Shown piece by piece: positions 24,068 through 36,834 of a stretch of DNA of 64,000 nucleotides. The notes under the pieces were generated by a model. The model was not told the DNA's origin. It worked only from the letters and a program-made list of their open reading frames with translations, and ran no database searches. A program made the translations under genes and the position numbers. This stretch comes from Mortierella sp. BCC40632 (taxonomy: Eukaryota; Mortierellomycota; Mortierellomycetes; Mortierellales; Mortierellaceae), in contig WAEK01000015.1 of NCBI GenBank assembly GCA_011634665.1, positions 976,501 to 1,040,500 of the forward strand, written 5' to 3'. The stretch's first letter is position 1. Each line of letters starts with the position of its first letter.

Positions 24068-26381
24068 ATGCATCCTATCGATGCTAGGTCATGTCGGCGC
24101 CGGGATAGCAGTTCCAGCAGTGGCACGGACCGATATCCATCACCACCTCCAAAACGTTCCCGTTCTCAAAGTGTCGGGACTGACAGAGATGATCCTCCTG
24201 AAGACGAAGAAGAAGACCTCCCCATGATCGATACCACTCAAGACAGTACTCGATCCCATCGACAGAAACAAACATCCTCAACCTCAGCCGCTTCGTTCTC
24301 ATCCTCTTCATCCTCTTCTGTACCGTTTGGGAAACGATCGAAACGGGGTCCGTCTGTGAAATGTCCTATCTGTCATGAGGTTGTTTCGTCTGGACAGTAT
24401 ACCCAGCATTACAAGATGGAACTGGCACGACTCGAGTCAGCCTCTTCTTTTGATGGGTAAGAACTATCGACTGGATATATTTATATTTATTCTTTTTACT
24501 TGCAAGGATATTGGAACCAAAAGGACTTTGGCCATTCTGATGAAAAAGAAAAAAAAATGGAGATTGGAAGTTCATGGTTTCAGATCTAACTGAAGTTTTC
24601 TTTTTCTTATTTTCTTATCTTCTTATCTTCTTTATTAGGACTCGGGGCAAGCGAGGTGCAGCGATCGCAGCGAGCAGACAGCTGAACAGAGGCAAGAACC
24701 GAGGATCAACTGAAGACAATGAGCGGCGTTCTGTAAGCTCTTTTTTTTTTATTTATTTATTTTCATGGAAACTTACCGTATATGGCTTTACTCTTGTCCA
24801 TCATCACATCCAGTGTACTGATAATAAGTATTTATATGTTCTTTTCTTCCCTCCACTTTCTAGATGCTTCGAGATGTTCAGAAGCGGAGGTCAGCTCGAC
24901 AGAGCAACAAGGAGTCACACTCTTCATCTATTTCAGGGTCAGGGTCAGGGTCAGGATCAGGATCAGGATATGGTGGTCATTCTTCTTCAGGAGGTTCTCT
25001 TGACTTGGGACTCGTCGGATCATTAGGGATAGGAGGATTTGGTCATGGAGAAGATGAGGGCCCTGCCACATGCTTTATTTGCAATGATCGACTATTTGGT
25101 TCTCTCGACGACATCAATGCTCATATCGATGCCTGTCTCTCTAACCCACAGCCAGCGCATTCTCATCCTCATTCCTCACAACAACACCGCCACCACAATA
25201 ATAACTACCATAATACTAATCAGCAACAACAGCAGCAACAACAGGACGGTACTTCTCAGGGTCGGGATCACCCCCATCAGAGCTTTATTAGAGAAGGATC
25301 CAATGGAACCATCACCCCCGACATGACTTTGACACATTCATCGTCGCACTCGGCTCCTCATTCTGGAAACCACAGTAACCATAGCAGTAGTGGTCACCCA
25401 TCACGAACGCAGGATAGTTTTGAAGAGTATACATGGGCAGGTCAAACCCGGATCCGAGTCACATCCCTTTTTGAAGGTGGAATGGGAGCTCTTGGATCTT
25501 CTTCATCCTCTTCTTCGGGTGGTGGCGGAGGAGGAAGCAGTGGCGGAGGAGGAGGACCATTGAGGGTGGGTCAGACAGATATTGATGATGATTTGAATGT
25601 AGACGATGACGAAGAAGACGAGTATGGAGGAGCACAGTTCACGGAACTAGATGTAGTCCATCACAACCATGAGGATGAGCAAGAAATGGACGAGTTGCGA
25701 GAGATTGCGATCGCTACCACGGCGGCAGCTGTACAACAACAAAAACAACAGGAAAAGGAAAAGGAAAAAGAAAAAGAAGCATGGACGCAATCGACTCCTT
25801 CTTCACCCATGATTGGGGCTTTTGGAATGGATGGAGGGATGGAAGAGGGCAAGGTTAGATCTGAACCATGTACAACCACCAGCACTCCCAAAGAGCAACC
25901 TTATCCAGGACAGGAGACAGGCTCTAAACAAGACTATGGGGCTGAGGGTCATTACAATATTGATATAGAGACGGTGGAAGATGACCAGGATCCAGATTTG
26001 GAGGGGCAGGAAGTAGAAGAAGAAGATGCTGATGATGATGACGAAGACGAAGAGATTGATCTGGAAGGAATTGATGAAGAGGATATGGCGCGATCAGAAG
26101 ATGATCGATTGAATGCACTTCTTTCGAACGCGTTTGCATCGGGTGATACCAAGTTGGTGATTGATGCTCTACGAGCCAAGATCAAACATTTGGAAGCTGC
26201 TCATAAGAATGTGCCTTCTTGTTTGATCTGTCTTGAACCATACACGGTCCCGTTGACGTCAATCGTGTGTTGGCATGTTCATTGTCAAGCCTGTTGGATG
26301 CAAACTCTGGGTAGCAAGAAACTGTGTCCACAGTGTCAAAAGATTACTTTGCCCAAGGATCTTCGTCGGATATACCTCTAG
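24068..26381 (+). CDS. RNF220-like RING-type E3 ubiquitin ligase
   Basis: Three exons (24068-24456, 24639-24732, 24864-26381) give 666 residues. An N-terminal CPIC zinc knuckle starts at residue 99, followed by a helix with the pattern QYTQHYKMELARLE. A second zinc module (CFICNDRL with a later HIDAC) lies near residue 230. After long Gln/His, Gly/Ser and acidic low-complexity segments comes a C-terminal RING at 614-652 (CLIC, CWHVHCQAC, CPQC), and the protein ends DLRRIYL. This order and the extreme C-terminal RING with that ending match the RNF220 family as I remember it. Animal RNF220 is a nuclear or cytosolic E3 acting on transcription factors and beta-catenin stability. Low-complexity runs are encoded by GA, CAA and GGA repeats. 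RING ligase is confident; the RNF220 assignment is from memory. Confidence 0.88.
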
Positions 26382-26793
26382 AAGAGCTTATTTAAAAGAA
26401 ATAAAATAAAATAAAGTGATTTTTTTTTTTTTTTTTTTTTTTTTATTATTATTAATATTTGTGTCGAGAGGAAGGATGACAAGCGAGAAATATATGGAGG
26501 AGAGAGAGAGAGAGAGAGAATGAAGGTTGATATCAGAGTTCTTAGAATTGGAATGCCAGTAGAAAGAGAGAAGGAGAGAAAGTACAAGAGATGCAGTGTG
26601 GGAAGAAGAAAAAAAAAAAGCTGAAGCACTATTTTGGAATACAAAAGAGGGGAGGGTGACGCCAACGAAGCGACTACAGGATATTTTCTTGACGAGAACA
26701 AAAGCAAACAAGTAAAAAGGGGAGAGAGAGAGAGAAATATGTATAAAAGAAGCAGCGGTCATATTGGACATCATCAAGGCGGAGCAAAACACC

Positions 26794-26834
<41 letters not shown>

Positions 26835-26868
26835 GCTGTTCACTGAATGGCCATCCTGTATTCCTCAT
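26382..26868. other. Convergent intergenic spacer
   Basis: Between the stops of the RNF220-like and MATE genes. It has a T run at 26420-26444, a GA patch near 26500-26520 and a (TTG)n run at 26794-26834. No gene is supported. Confidence 0.6.
26794..26834. repeat. (TTG)n trinucleotide repeat
   Basis: About 13 TTG units lie just beyond the MATE stop codon, in its 3' UTR on the minus strand, where it reads as CAA. Confidence 0.9.
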
Positions 26869-28725
26869 TTATGCCGAATGAGGGTGACAGGTGGGCTCGC
26901 CAGGAAAGTCGTGCTCAATCTCTGCTTGAAGAGAAGCACGACGCTTGGCCAAGACACCGTTTCGAATCCTGCACTTCTCCACCTCAGCAGGCCAGTCTGT
27001 TCGCACAATCACCCACAATTCACCCAGACCAACCATCCAGAGAGCAACACAAAGTGCAGACCAAAGTCCCTTGAGACCCCAACCAAACTTGAACGCCAAG
27101 AGATATCCCAGAGGGAACGCCACAAGGTAGTAAGCAATCAAGTTCAGATAAGCGCCCAAGTGCTGAATACCAACGCCGCGCAACACACCACCACCTACGC
27201 CCGCAAGGCCATCCGAGATCTGGAAGAGTGCAACAAGAGGCAAGACCATGGCGACGGTCTTGACCACATCCGCGTCGTCGCTAAAGAGTCGGCCCCATCG
27301 GTCCTTGAACAAGATCAACATGAGCGAATTTCCCATGCCAAAGAGAATCGCCAGCGCAAATGAGACTCGAGAAGAAACTTTGGCAGATCGATGGTCGCCC
27401 ATACCAATCAAATTGCCCACTCGATTTGAAGCCGCGATCGAGATACCAAAGGGGATCGTGTACAACAAACCCGAGGTCTGTACGACCACGGATTGTGCTG
27501 CAAGAGCAACAGTTCCGAGATAGGATGCCGCAAGAGAAACGACCTCGAACGCCCACCATTCTGTGCAGACCATCATCACTCCTGGAATCGCCAACTTCAT
27601 GAACGCTGGCCAGCCCGAAAGCGACTCTCGTGACCAACCGCCCCAACCCTGGTGACCGTCGACAAATCGGATATAGACGAGGAGCATCAGAAGCATATTC
27701 CAGTACGAGATCGAGGTTGCAATTGGTGCTCCAATGTATCCCATGCCAATGTACTTGTTCCAGACGAACACATAGTTGAGGACCACGTTCAAAGGTGCGG
27801 CGATCAGAAGCACATAGGTGGATGCGTGCATGTTTCCTTGGGCCTGCAAAAACTTTTTCACACACTCAAAGATCAGGAAAGCAGGCGCACCTGGCAAGAG
27901 TCCCTTGAGGAAAATAGCGGCATGTTGGGCCAAGGCTGGCTCCTGACCCAGAAGTGTAAAGATGTATTCGGACGAGAGCCAGACACCAGCAATGGGAATG
28001 AAAAGGATGAGGAGGATGAGGATGGCCCGTTGGAGGTGGAGACCAAGGGTATGGGGGTGATGGCTTGTGAACGACTGAGAACAGAGCGTATCCAAGGCTG
28101 TGGCCGTGCCGAGTGAAACGGACCAACAGGTAACTGCGGCAAACATCGACGCCAGCGACGACGCGGCCAATTCTAGAGAGTACGGGTAAAAAAAGGGCGA
28201 AAGAAAGAGAAAAAGGTTAGCAGAATGCGTGGGATATGCCGGATGGCGCATTGCAATGCATGACGAGTGCATCCAAGGAGCACAAGGAAAAAAAGGGAGA
28301 AAATAAAATAATAAGAAATAGGCTCTTTTTTTTTTTTTTTTTTTTTGTCTTTCTGACTGCTGGGTCGGAGCTGTCCTGTTCTCCGAAAAGGTCAACTGTT
28401 TTTTCTTTCCACAGACGGGGATTGGCCCTACTGTTCTCGGCCGTTGTGTTCTCTTTTGTACTCCCCGCTGAGGCCATGCATCAGTTCTCTGTACGTCGCC
28501 CGTTGCATGGCCCCATATGGCACCATCCAACCATTAGGAAGGGGAGATCTGGGAAAGAAAGAGAGATCAAAAAGAGTACACAGGTGTGGTGTGTAAAAAA
28601 AAAAAAATAAATAAAAAAAAAAAAAGGATGAGATCCAAAAAGTTGTGTGCGCCATGGGTGAAAAAAAAAAAGGAAAGTGTGCTTTGGCCTTCATGAACAA
28701 CAGGTCTCGCCCTTTTGCTCGAGAT

Positions 28726-28758
<33 letters not shown>

Positions 28759-29536
28759 AAAGAAAGAATAGCAGCTCGATCTCTGTTTCTCTTACTCTCA
28801 ACTATCCCGTGTGGACTGCTTTCTCTTTGTGGATCCATCCCACAGCTCTCGTTTTTGACTTTTTTTTTTTTTGACTTTTTTTGCTTATCGCCCCCCCCCG
28901 CCGCCACTCATACTCACTCACTCTCACTCATTTTTGCTCTCTCACCTGTCTTACTGCCCCCTACTCCACCCTACTCTACCTCACCCACTTTACTCCCCCC
29001 CCCTCCCCCTCCCCTCCATTTCACCTCACTTACCAATCGATCCCAAATGGCCGAGAGACCAAACTGGCAAGCTGGAGCGAATTCTGCAGGACATAGGTCA
29101 GCACTACTGGGCCAGAGTATCGCAGCAAGATCTTGAACTCTCGAGTCGTCAATTCCTTGATCGAGAGCTGCGCCGACTCGGACTTGTACGATTGTCGTCT
29201 GGCCACGTGCAGGTCTCCGTCGTCTGACCGCCGCTGTCCAGGCTCGAGAAGTGTGTCTGCCGTGGATGAGGACGCAGACGAGGAAGGATAGGTAGAGGGT
29301 GAAGTAGTAGAGGTATAGGCCGCCGAACCAGGTTGGGGACCTGCAGCAGCAGATGACGATGGTTCATGAGAGGTAGCTGGTGAAGCTCCGTAAGGGATAG
29401 GAGCCTTGGTGATCAGGGGTGTGCGTTCAGAAGTCGCTGCCACACGAGGCTGACGTTGGTCTTCGTAGAGCGGCGGGCTGGGTGGAAAGGCATGGTCATA
29501 GGCCTGCTCAAATGAGTGCTTTGGGAAGGAAGACAT
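26869..29536 (-). CDS. MATE-family multidrug/toxin extrusion transporter, frame broken in exon 1
   Basis: Two exons in coding order: 29536-29034 and 28172-26869, with an 860-nt GT-AG intron. The N-terminal 130 residues are Ser/Pro-rich and cytosolic. The membrane core follows MATE order: first helix near GPVVLTYVLQNSLQLASL, then LAASSLASMF and ALDTLCSQSF (the family's conserved start of helix 2-3), GNMHASTYVLLIAAPLNVVL, and repeat-2 helices. About 12 helices in all are expected, with roughly 602 residues when intact. The family exports cationic compounds in exchange for H+ or Na+. Exon 1 changes frame after ASLV: the expected LGHLGSI is present one frame over, and only that frame joins exon 2 in phase. 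The lesion equals loss of one GA unit on the plus strand near 29051-29060. It is either a real pseudogenising mutation or a sequencing error. Confidence 0.88.
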
Positions 29537-30902
29537 GTTGAGATGTCTCCTGCGGGTAGCGTTGTTGTGGTCGGGGACGGTGAGCTAAGCGCAGAGGCTA
29601 CGGCTGTTTAGGATAGAGTGGTGCGGGGGAATGTGGATGAATGGATCAGAAGTAATGGTCAATGACGAAGAGAATGGGCCAGGAAAGGAATCCAAGGCAA
29701 GGGAGAGAGGTTGGGAGAGTGAAAAGGTTAGTAAGAAGAAGAAGAAGAAAAAAAGAAAAGAAAAGAAAAGAGAAAAGGAGAAAAAACACAGGTGGACACA
29801 GACACCGACACTCTTTATACTGGACGACGATTGGCCATGCCCGATGCAAGTGGCGATAACGGGCGGGGATTGTGTCGGAGCCTCCGGTTTTTTCATCGCT
29901 GCTGCAGGGCAAACCAAACCCACCACGACCAGCGACTGGCCACGACTGGGTTGCTCAATCTGGCGCACACACTGGCTCCTGGTGCACTCCCATGTCACCA
30001 CTACCTTTCACACACTGTTCCCCGAATCGCTATCCGACACTCCTCCTCTCACTCACCATCATCTCCCCCCCACCACCACCACCCTCTCCCCCAATAGCAC
30101 TGCGTAGTTTACAATAAAAAAAAGGGAAAAAAAAAACAGTAGATGTGTCTCCTCGGAATGCAAAATAGGCCAGGGGCTTCATCTCCAAGGGCATCATGTC
30201 ATCATTGCTTATAGAAAAACAAAACCTTTAAGCATATACAGCTATCTAGGACACTACCCGGTAGTGCCAGGTTCTGCTGTCATTATCACCGCCTAATCCG
30301 GAGACTCAGGGACCGCCCGACTCTCCCCAGTGCACATGCCCGTACTCTGGAGATCGTATCCCCGAACACACACTTCCGTACACGCAAGCAGTCGCAGCGA
30401 ATACCCGCTGACTGGATGATTGGCTTTGCATCCAGGGATTCGTTTTTCTCTCACTCTCTCCTCTCTCTTTCTTTCCTTCTTTCCTTCTTTCCCTCTTTTA
30501 CTCCGGCACAATCCCAGGCCCCGCACTTTTTTGTGATCAGGACAGAAGAAAGGCCTCTTTTCCTGTTTTGGATCTCAGCCCAACCCAACCCAGCAGATCG
30601 ATCGCGGACAATAGTTCAGCAACACTCCACTTGTCCCTTCTCTCTCTCTCTCTATCTGTGTCAATCTTTCTGAGCACCATCCGTCTTGTGAAAGCATTCT
30701 TCTTTTTGTCCCAGCGACCTTCCTCCGCTAACCCGCTTCGCCTACCCCTCCCCCCCCTACTGATTATCAAAGCCATTATCGCTCTTGCTTCATACATGCA
30801 TCAACTACGCAGCAAGGAAAGGTGAGGAAGATGCTACCACATGAATCGAAAGAAATTGCTAAATGGATAAAAAGTGCGACGCTGAACTACAAATAGTCTA
30901 CT
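29537..30902. other. Intergenic DNA upstream of the MATE gene, with an orphan plus-strand leader
   Basis: The first part (29640-29790) is GA-rich on the plus strand, so TC-rich on the MATE strand, as expected for its leader. A separate plus-strand TC-rich segment at about 30425-30780 has no plus-strand gene behind it. It ends at an ATG (30796) with a GTGAGG donor-like site at 30822. Confidence 0.45.
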
Positions 30903-32089
30903 CTAGAAATCAGGCTGCCTCTTATCCTTGGGTGGTATCCTAACAGCTCCTTGGATAGAAAATGGGTCATGAGCCGAAGAAGAAGAAGAGGAAGATATCG
31001 AATTCTGATGCTGAGGAGCATATTGTGGTTGACCCCCATAGGGCATGTCCATAGGAATGACTTCCGAGTAACCTGGAGGCGCATTGTTGTGAGATTTCTT
31101 GGACGATTGAAAAGCTCCCAAGGAAGGATGTTGTCCCACCATTAGACCTTGACTCGCCACTGGTTGTTGGGCCTGGGATTCTTCCTTTTCAATCTCGTCT
31201 GCCACCCAGAGAGCACATCCCACAATGTTTGTCCACACAAAGAGTAGGTTGGCAATCGGGATCATTTCTAGTGCCACGGCGATCGAGCCAAAGCTATTTA
31301 TGATCCGGGATAAAAAGGAAGAAAGAGAGGGAGAGAGACAGAGTAAGTTTACCTTAACATAGACCGGCTCTGCAACGACCGTGCCAACAAGGGGGGGGGG
31401 AGTTGTTGGACGACGTACGGATCGAAAAGTTTACATCATTGCATAGCTCAGCAAAAGATTTCCACACAGAAACTGCTGCTCACTCCAAAAGAGAGGGGGG
31501 GCAGGCAATTGGCTCTGGTTTCGCTTGTTTGCATATTGATGTGACAGAGTGTGTGGGTGTGAGGGCTGAGGGCTTACCTTGTGTACTCTGGACGCCGCTG
31601 CCAGGCCTCCTGTCTGGACTGTAAGACAGAGATGTTACGAATTTCAGCATCATAGTGGAACCGTAGACCAAAGGTCAGGACCCAGCCATTGACGAGCGCA
31701 AAGACGAACTGACCCAGAATTGGAATCACGTTCACTGGGAGTGTAATGATCAGCACCATAATCTATCAGGACGTTTCGAATGAACAAATTAAAAGCAGCA
31801 AAGCATGATAAGGAGGAAGAGAGAGAGAGAGAGAAAGAGAAAGGGCGGTGTTAATAAGTCGCATTTTTCTGGCTTTGTTCACTTTGCAGTGAGCTCGTTT
31901 TTTTTTTTTTTTTTTCCAAGAGCAAAAATAAAATGTGATTATGTGGCCCAACTCCACATGTGAATTGCTACACAGACAAACAAAACGCCACGAAACTTCT
32001 TGGCTTGAATTGAGGAGAAAGAAAGGAGAAGAGAGGCCGAGCCTCGGTATGTACCGAAGGAGAGGTATTTGGCGGCGCCAAAAAACAAA

Positions 32090-32127
<38 letters not shown>

Positions 32128-32736
32128 TGTGTGTGTATGTGTGAAAGAGTGAAGGAGAGAAAAAAGAGCAGCGTACCTGAAAAAAGAGGATCAGGAGCCC
32201 TCCATTAACACCACGGAGACACTTGACAACGTCGTTGCCCTCATTCTCTTTGAGGACGTGTCGTAATCCTCGTAGCTTGAGCACCCTGTCAAAGAGAGCG
32301 TCCTGATAGATGGGCAGGATGATGAGATAGAACAGTAGAGTCATCACGGCCACCTCAAGCAGCACAAAGATGATACAAACGATCCTAAGAAGAAAAGTGT
32401 CAATCGACATGCAAGTGCAAGAGAGGGAGAGAACCTGTCAGATAAAAAAAAAATTCAGGGGAAGAGGGAGAAGGATTGAAGGACTATTGTCCGGATAGGA
32501 GCTACGGAGCTACTGCGAAAGAACTAAAAGTACCATGCAACGGCTGCAGGGCAATTGACGTTGATGAGCGCATGGGCCTGAATTTTGAGCAGGTAGGCGA
32601 ATCCGAAGATGAGCGATCCGAATGCCCAGAGGATGGTCCAGAGGATGGGGCAGATGAGATTGGAAAAGAGCTGCGGGTGAGCAAGCATATAAAACATTCC
32701 CTGGATGGGGTATGTACTCGGTAGGATCGCGCCCAT
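30903..32736 (-). CDS. EI24 / RRT8-like multi-pass membrane protein
   Basis: Four exons in coding order: 32736-32534, 32384-32177, 31762-31578 and 31293-30903, giving 328 residues. Two hydrophobic helices occur in exon 1-2 (ILWTILWAFGSLIFGFAYLL and IVCIIFVLLEVAVMTLLFYL). A central hairpin contains LPVNVIPILGQFVFALVNGW, and a final helix near ALEMIPIANLLFVWTNIVG. The paired Pro-Val-Asn-x-Ile-Pro hairpin and the later ALEMIP repeat are the pattern of the fungal RRT8/LDS (outer spore wall, lipid-droplet-linked) and EI24/CysZ-like proteins. The tail of about 90 residues is polar with a Tyr/Gln/Pro-rich stretch. The start is the ATG at the end of a TC-rich leader; the frame is open further upstream, but only as low complexity. 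Family likely, exact role unknown. Confidence 0.82.
32098..32125. repeat. GA microsatellite in the RRT8-like gene
   Basis: About 14 GA units are followed by TG units, inside the intron between exons 2 and 3, where the transcript reads CA/TC. Confidence 0.85.
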
Positions 32737-33424
32737 GGCTCGGCGGATGGGGATTGGAGTCCGGTAATGAAGGCGAACAAAGATCCGGCGGAGGAGGGAA
32801 AGGAGCGAGAGCAGCGAGCGAATGATGGGCACAGGTCGCGAAGTGAGATGATAATGGATGGAATGCAGGGACGGATGGAAAGGGTTCAAAAGGAAAAGGG
32901 AAAAAAAAAAAAAAAAAAAAAAAAAAAGAGAGAGAGAGAGAGTGGAGTGGAATGGGACACAGAACAGCCAAAAGAGAAAAAGGAAAGAAAAAGGAACAGC
33001 CAATTGGTCAGAAATGCAAGAGCCTCAGTGATGCAATGCGATGCGGAGCAAAGTTGAGTCGTTCCTATTTTTTTTGCCAAAGGTGAACACACTGGAATGG
33101 CTGGGTGTGTCTCATGGGTGTGTGGGTGTGGGTGTGAATGTGTTCGTGCATGTGCCACCAAAAATCCAAAAAGACGCGCCTTGCACGTGAGCGTGAGAGA
33201 AGCTGCCCCGCTGTTACCCCCCCCGCATGCGTGTGCCTGTAAGAAGAGAGAGCGCCTGGCTTGCGGGGTTCCGTGGGCGATTTTCGATTTGATCATCACG
33301 CCCTGATCTCAACCGTTTGCTCCTTTTCATCTTTGCATCCTCTCCATCCTCTCCATCCTTTGCTCCATCACTCCAGCCTCTCACATCTCTTCTCTCCTCT
33401 CCTCACACTAACTCTCCCTTCACC
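32737..33424. other. Divergent promoter between RRT8-like and ETF-alpha genes
   Basis: The left part is GA-rich on the plus strand with an A/GA run at 32900-32942, which is a TC leader for the minus-strand gene. The right part (33310-33420) is TC-rich on the plus strand, a leader for ETF-alpha. The switch of pyrimidine bias between strands marks a divergent promoter near 33000-33300. No gene is supported. Confidence 0.55.
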
Positions 33425-35124
<1,700 letters not shown>

Positions 35125-35474
35125 GAAGCTTTATTGGAACCTCTTTCAAAATATATTAACCTCCACTAAAGAAAAAAAAAGGATGGCGATGTAGAACCAG
35201 TGCAGCCTTCATTGTATAGACAACCACATAAGCTAGAAGGGTGGACAAAAAAAAAAAAAAAAAAACCAAAAAAAAAAAATTCAGCGAGTCGATGTAAGAA
35301 CAATTCAGTTGGAGCTATCGGCGAAAAAGAGCATTCAGGCTGAGGAGAACCACCGCCGTGCTGTTGGATTATTTGCCTGGAAGAGGAGGGGGTGTTAATT
35401 TTATCGAGGAAAAAAAAAAAAAACTCAGCTGGTCCAGGGAATCCAATTTGATCCGCCTATTATTATTCTTTATT
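35125..35474. other. Convergent spacer between ETFA and GPI2
   Basis: It contains A runs near 35250-35279 and 35409-35422 and no gene. Both genes terminate into it. Confidence 0.6.
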
Positions 35475-35595
35475 TTAGTTGTAATCAAAAGAGCGTCCAT
35501 GCTGGATTTTTGGTCTTGCTTCGTCCCAAGGTCCATGAATTTCACTATTGTCATTTGCGGTAGAGAGAGAAAGGGTTAACAATGGAAATGACAAG

Positions 35596-35639
<44 letters not shown>

Positions 35640-36834
35640 TCCAGACAAGGAGAAGGGGAGAGTGGGGAGGGGCACTTGCTTTTTGTAACGTTGAATCCAA
35701 ATCAACCAGAATGGGCACACAAACGTGACAAAGCCCATGCCTAGGATATAAATCACAACAATTGCTGGTGAAATCTGACTGAAGAGTGTTGTCGCCGTCA
35801 GAAACAAGACGATGGTCAACCCTAGATTTCCACTACTAGAAACACTCCTCATCTGTCTTCTCAGCATTGGAAAAAGTGCAAACCACTCGACGGCAAAGGA
35901 CATCAAACTAAACACCTCCAGGTTCGTCGCGAACCTGGATGCCAAAACCACCGAGGCAAAGATGGCAGCATTGGTCGAGAGTGAGCCTGGGTATTTGATA
36001 TTCCGACGGTTCCCTGATCCGTAGTCATGAAAGGCTAGATTAGCCAGGAACAGAATCACGGTCAAGGCCCAGATCGTATCCTCTGAGGTCTTTTCTGTCA
36101 GCGTCTTGAGGATTGGAGTAAGACCGAGTAAAGTCAAGAAGAATAGGACGGCTCCCTTGAAAATCCTTCGTCCTATTTGTCATCATTTGGGTGCGTCAAT
36201 ATAGACCATGGTCATCACCACCAAGGAAAATTTCGTTAAAAGAAAAAGTATGGGGCACGAAAAACGACCAAGTTTGTCTTCAGAACTGCATACCCGAGTC
36301 ATAAGAGATTATTTACTTTGGTAACTCGAGTCAGGGGTGAGCATAGTGTTGCTCCAGTCCCAAAAGCCATACCCGACAGCGGTCCCAAGAGTCCCAATTG
36401 TGATCAACGCATGCGGGGAAAGGATTTCGAAATAAAGATAAATAAACACGGCCACAAAAATCACGATGGACGAGATGTGTTGTGTGATGATGGTCGACTC
36501 GAGAACCACGTTCCAGTATTCGTAGTGTCGTACGTTGGCTTTAATCCGATCCATGTGTCAAGAAGGTAGAATATGAGGGAGTAGATTGGAGTATTAGGAA
36601 GAGAGCCAATGATGTTTTTTTTTAGTCTGAAATCCAAGAGACGACAGAGTCCAGGGAGAAGGGAGGAGGAGGGAATGACGGCATACCATTCTTTTGGAGC
36701 TCTTCCAGGAATGTCTCGTCTACATAATTGTCAGAGTACTCTTGTTTGACGTAAAGAAGTTTCCTCCATGGAGCTCTAGCCGGTACGGCTGCTACTGCTG
36801 ATTTGGTAAACTCCTGGTGAGGTCCCGGGGTCTG
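35475..36834 (-). CDS. GPI2: GPI-GlcNAc transferase subunit GPI2 / PIG-C (start codon unresolved)
   Basis: Exons in coding order: a first visible exon 36834-36687, then 36538-36317, 36172-35680 and 35544-35475. The protein is a subunit of the ER complex that adds GlcNAc to phosphatidylinositol, the first step of GPI-anchor synthesis. Family marks are PWRKLLYVKQ and DNYVDETFLEELQ at the N-terminus, SSIVIFVAVFIYLYF, TPILKTLTEKTSEDTIWALT, STNAAIFASVVLASR, and the C-terminal signature IHGPWDEA. The hydrophobic helices of PIG-C are all present. No in-frame ATG exists in the first visible exon. Its acceptor (GGACAG after a CTAAC branch site) implies a further 5' exon that I could not place. The last intron only works with a GC donor. 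Confidence 0.92.

Noticed and set aside
26764..28116. Several plus-strand frames across the MATE gene
   Set aside because: They are antisense shadows of the MATE exon, whose minus-strand translation shows the complete transporter.
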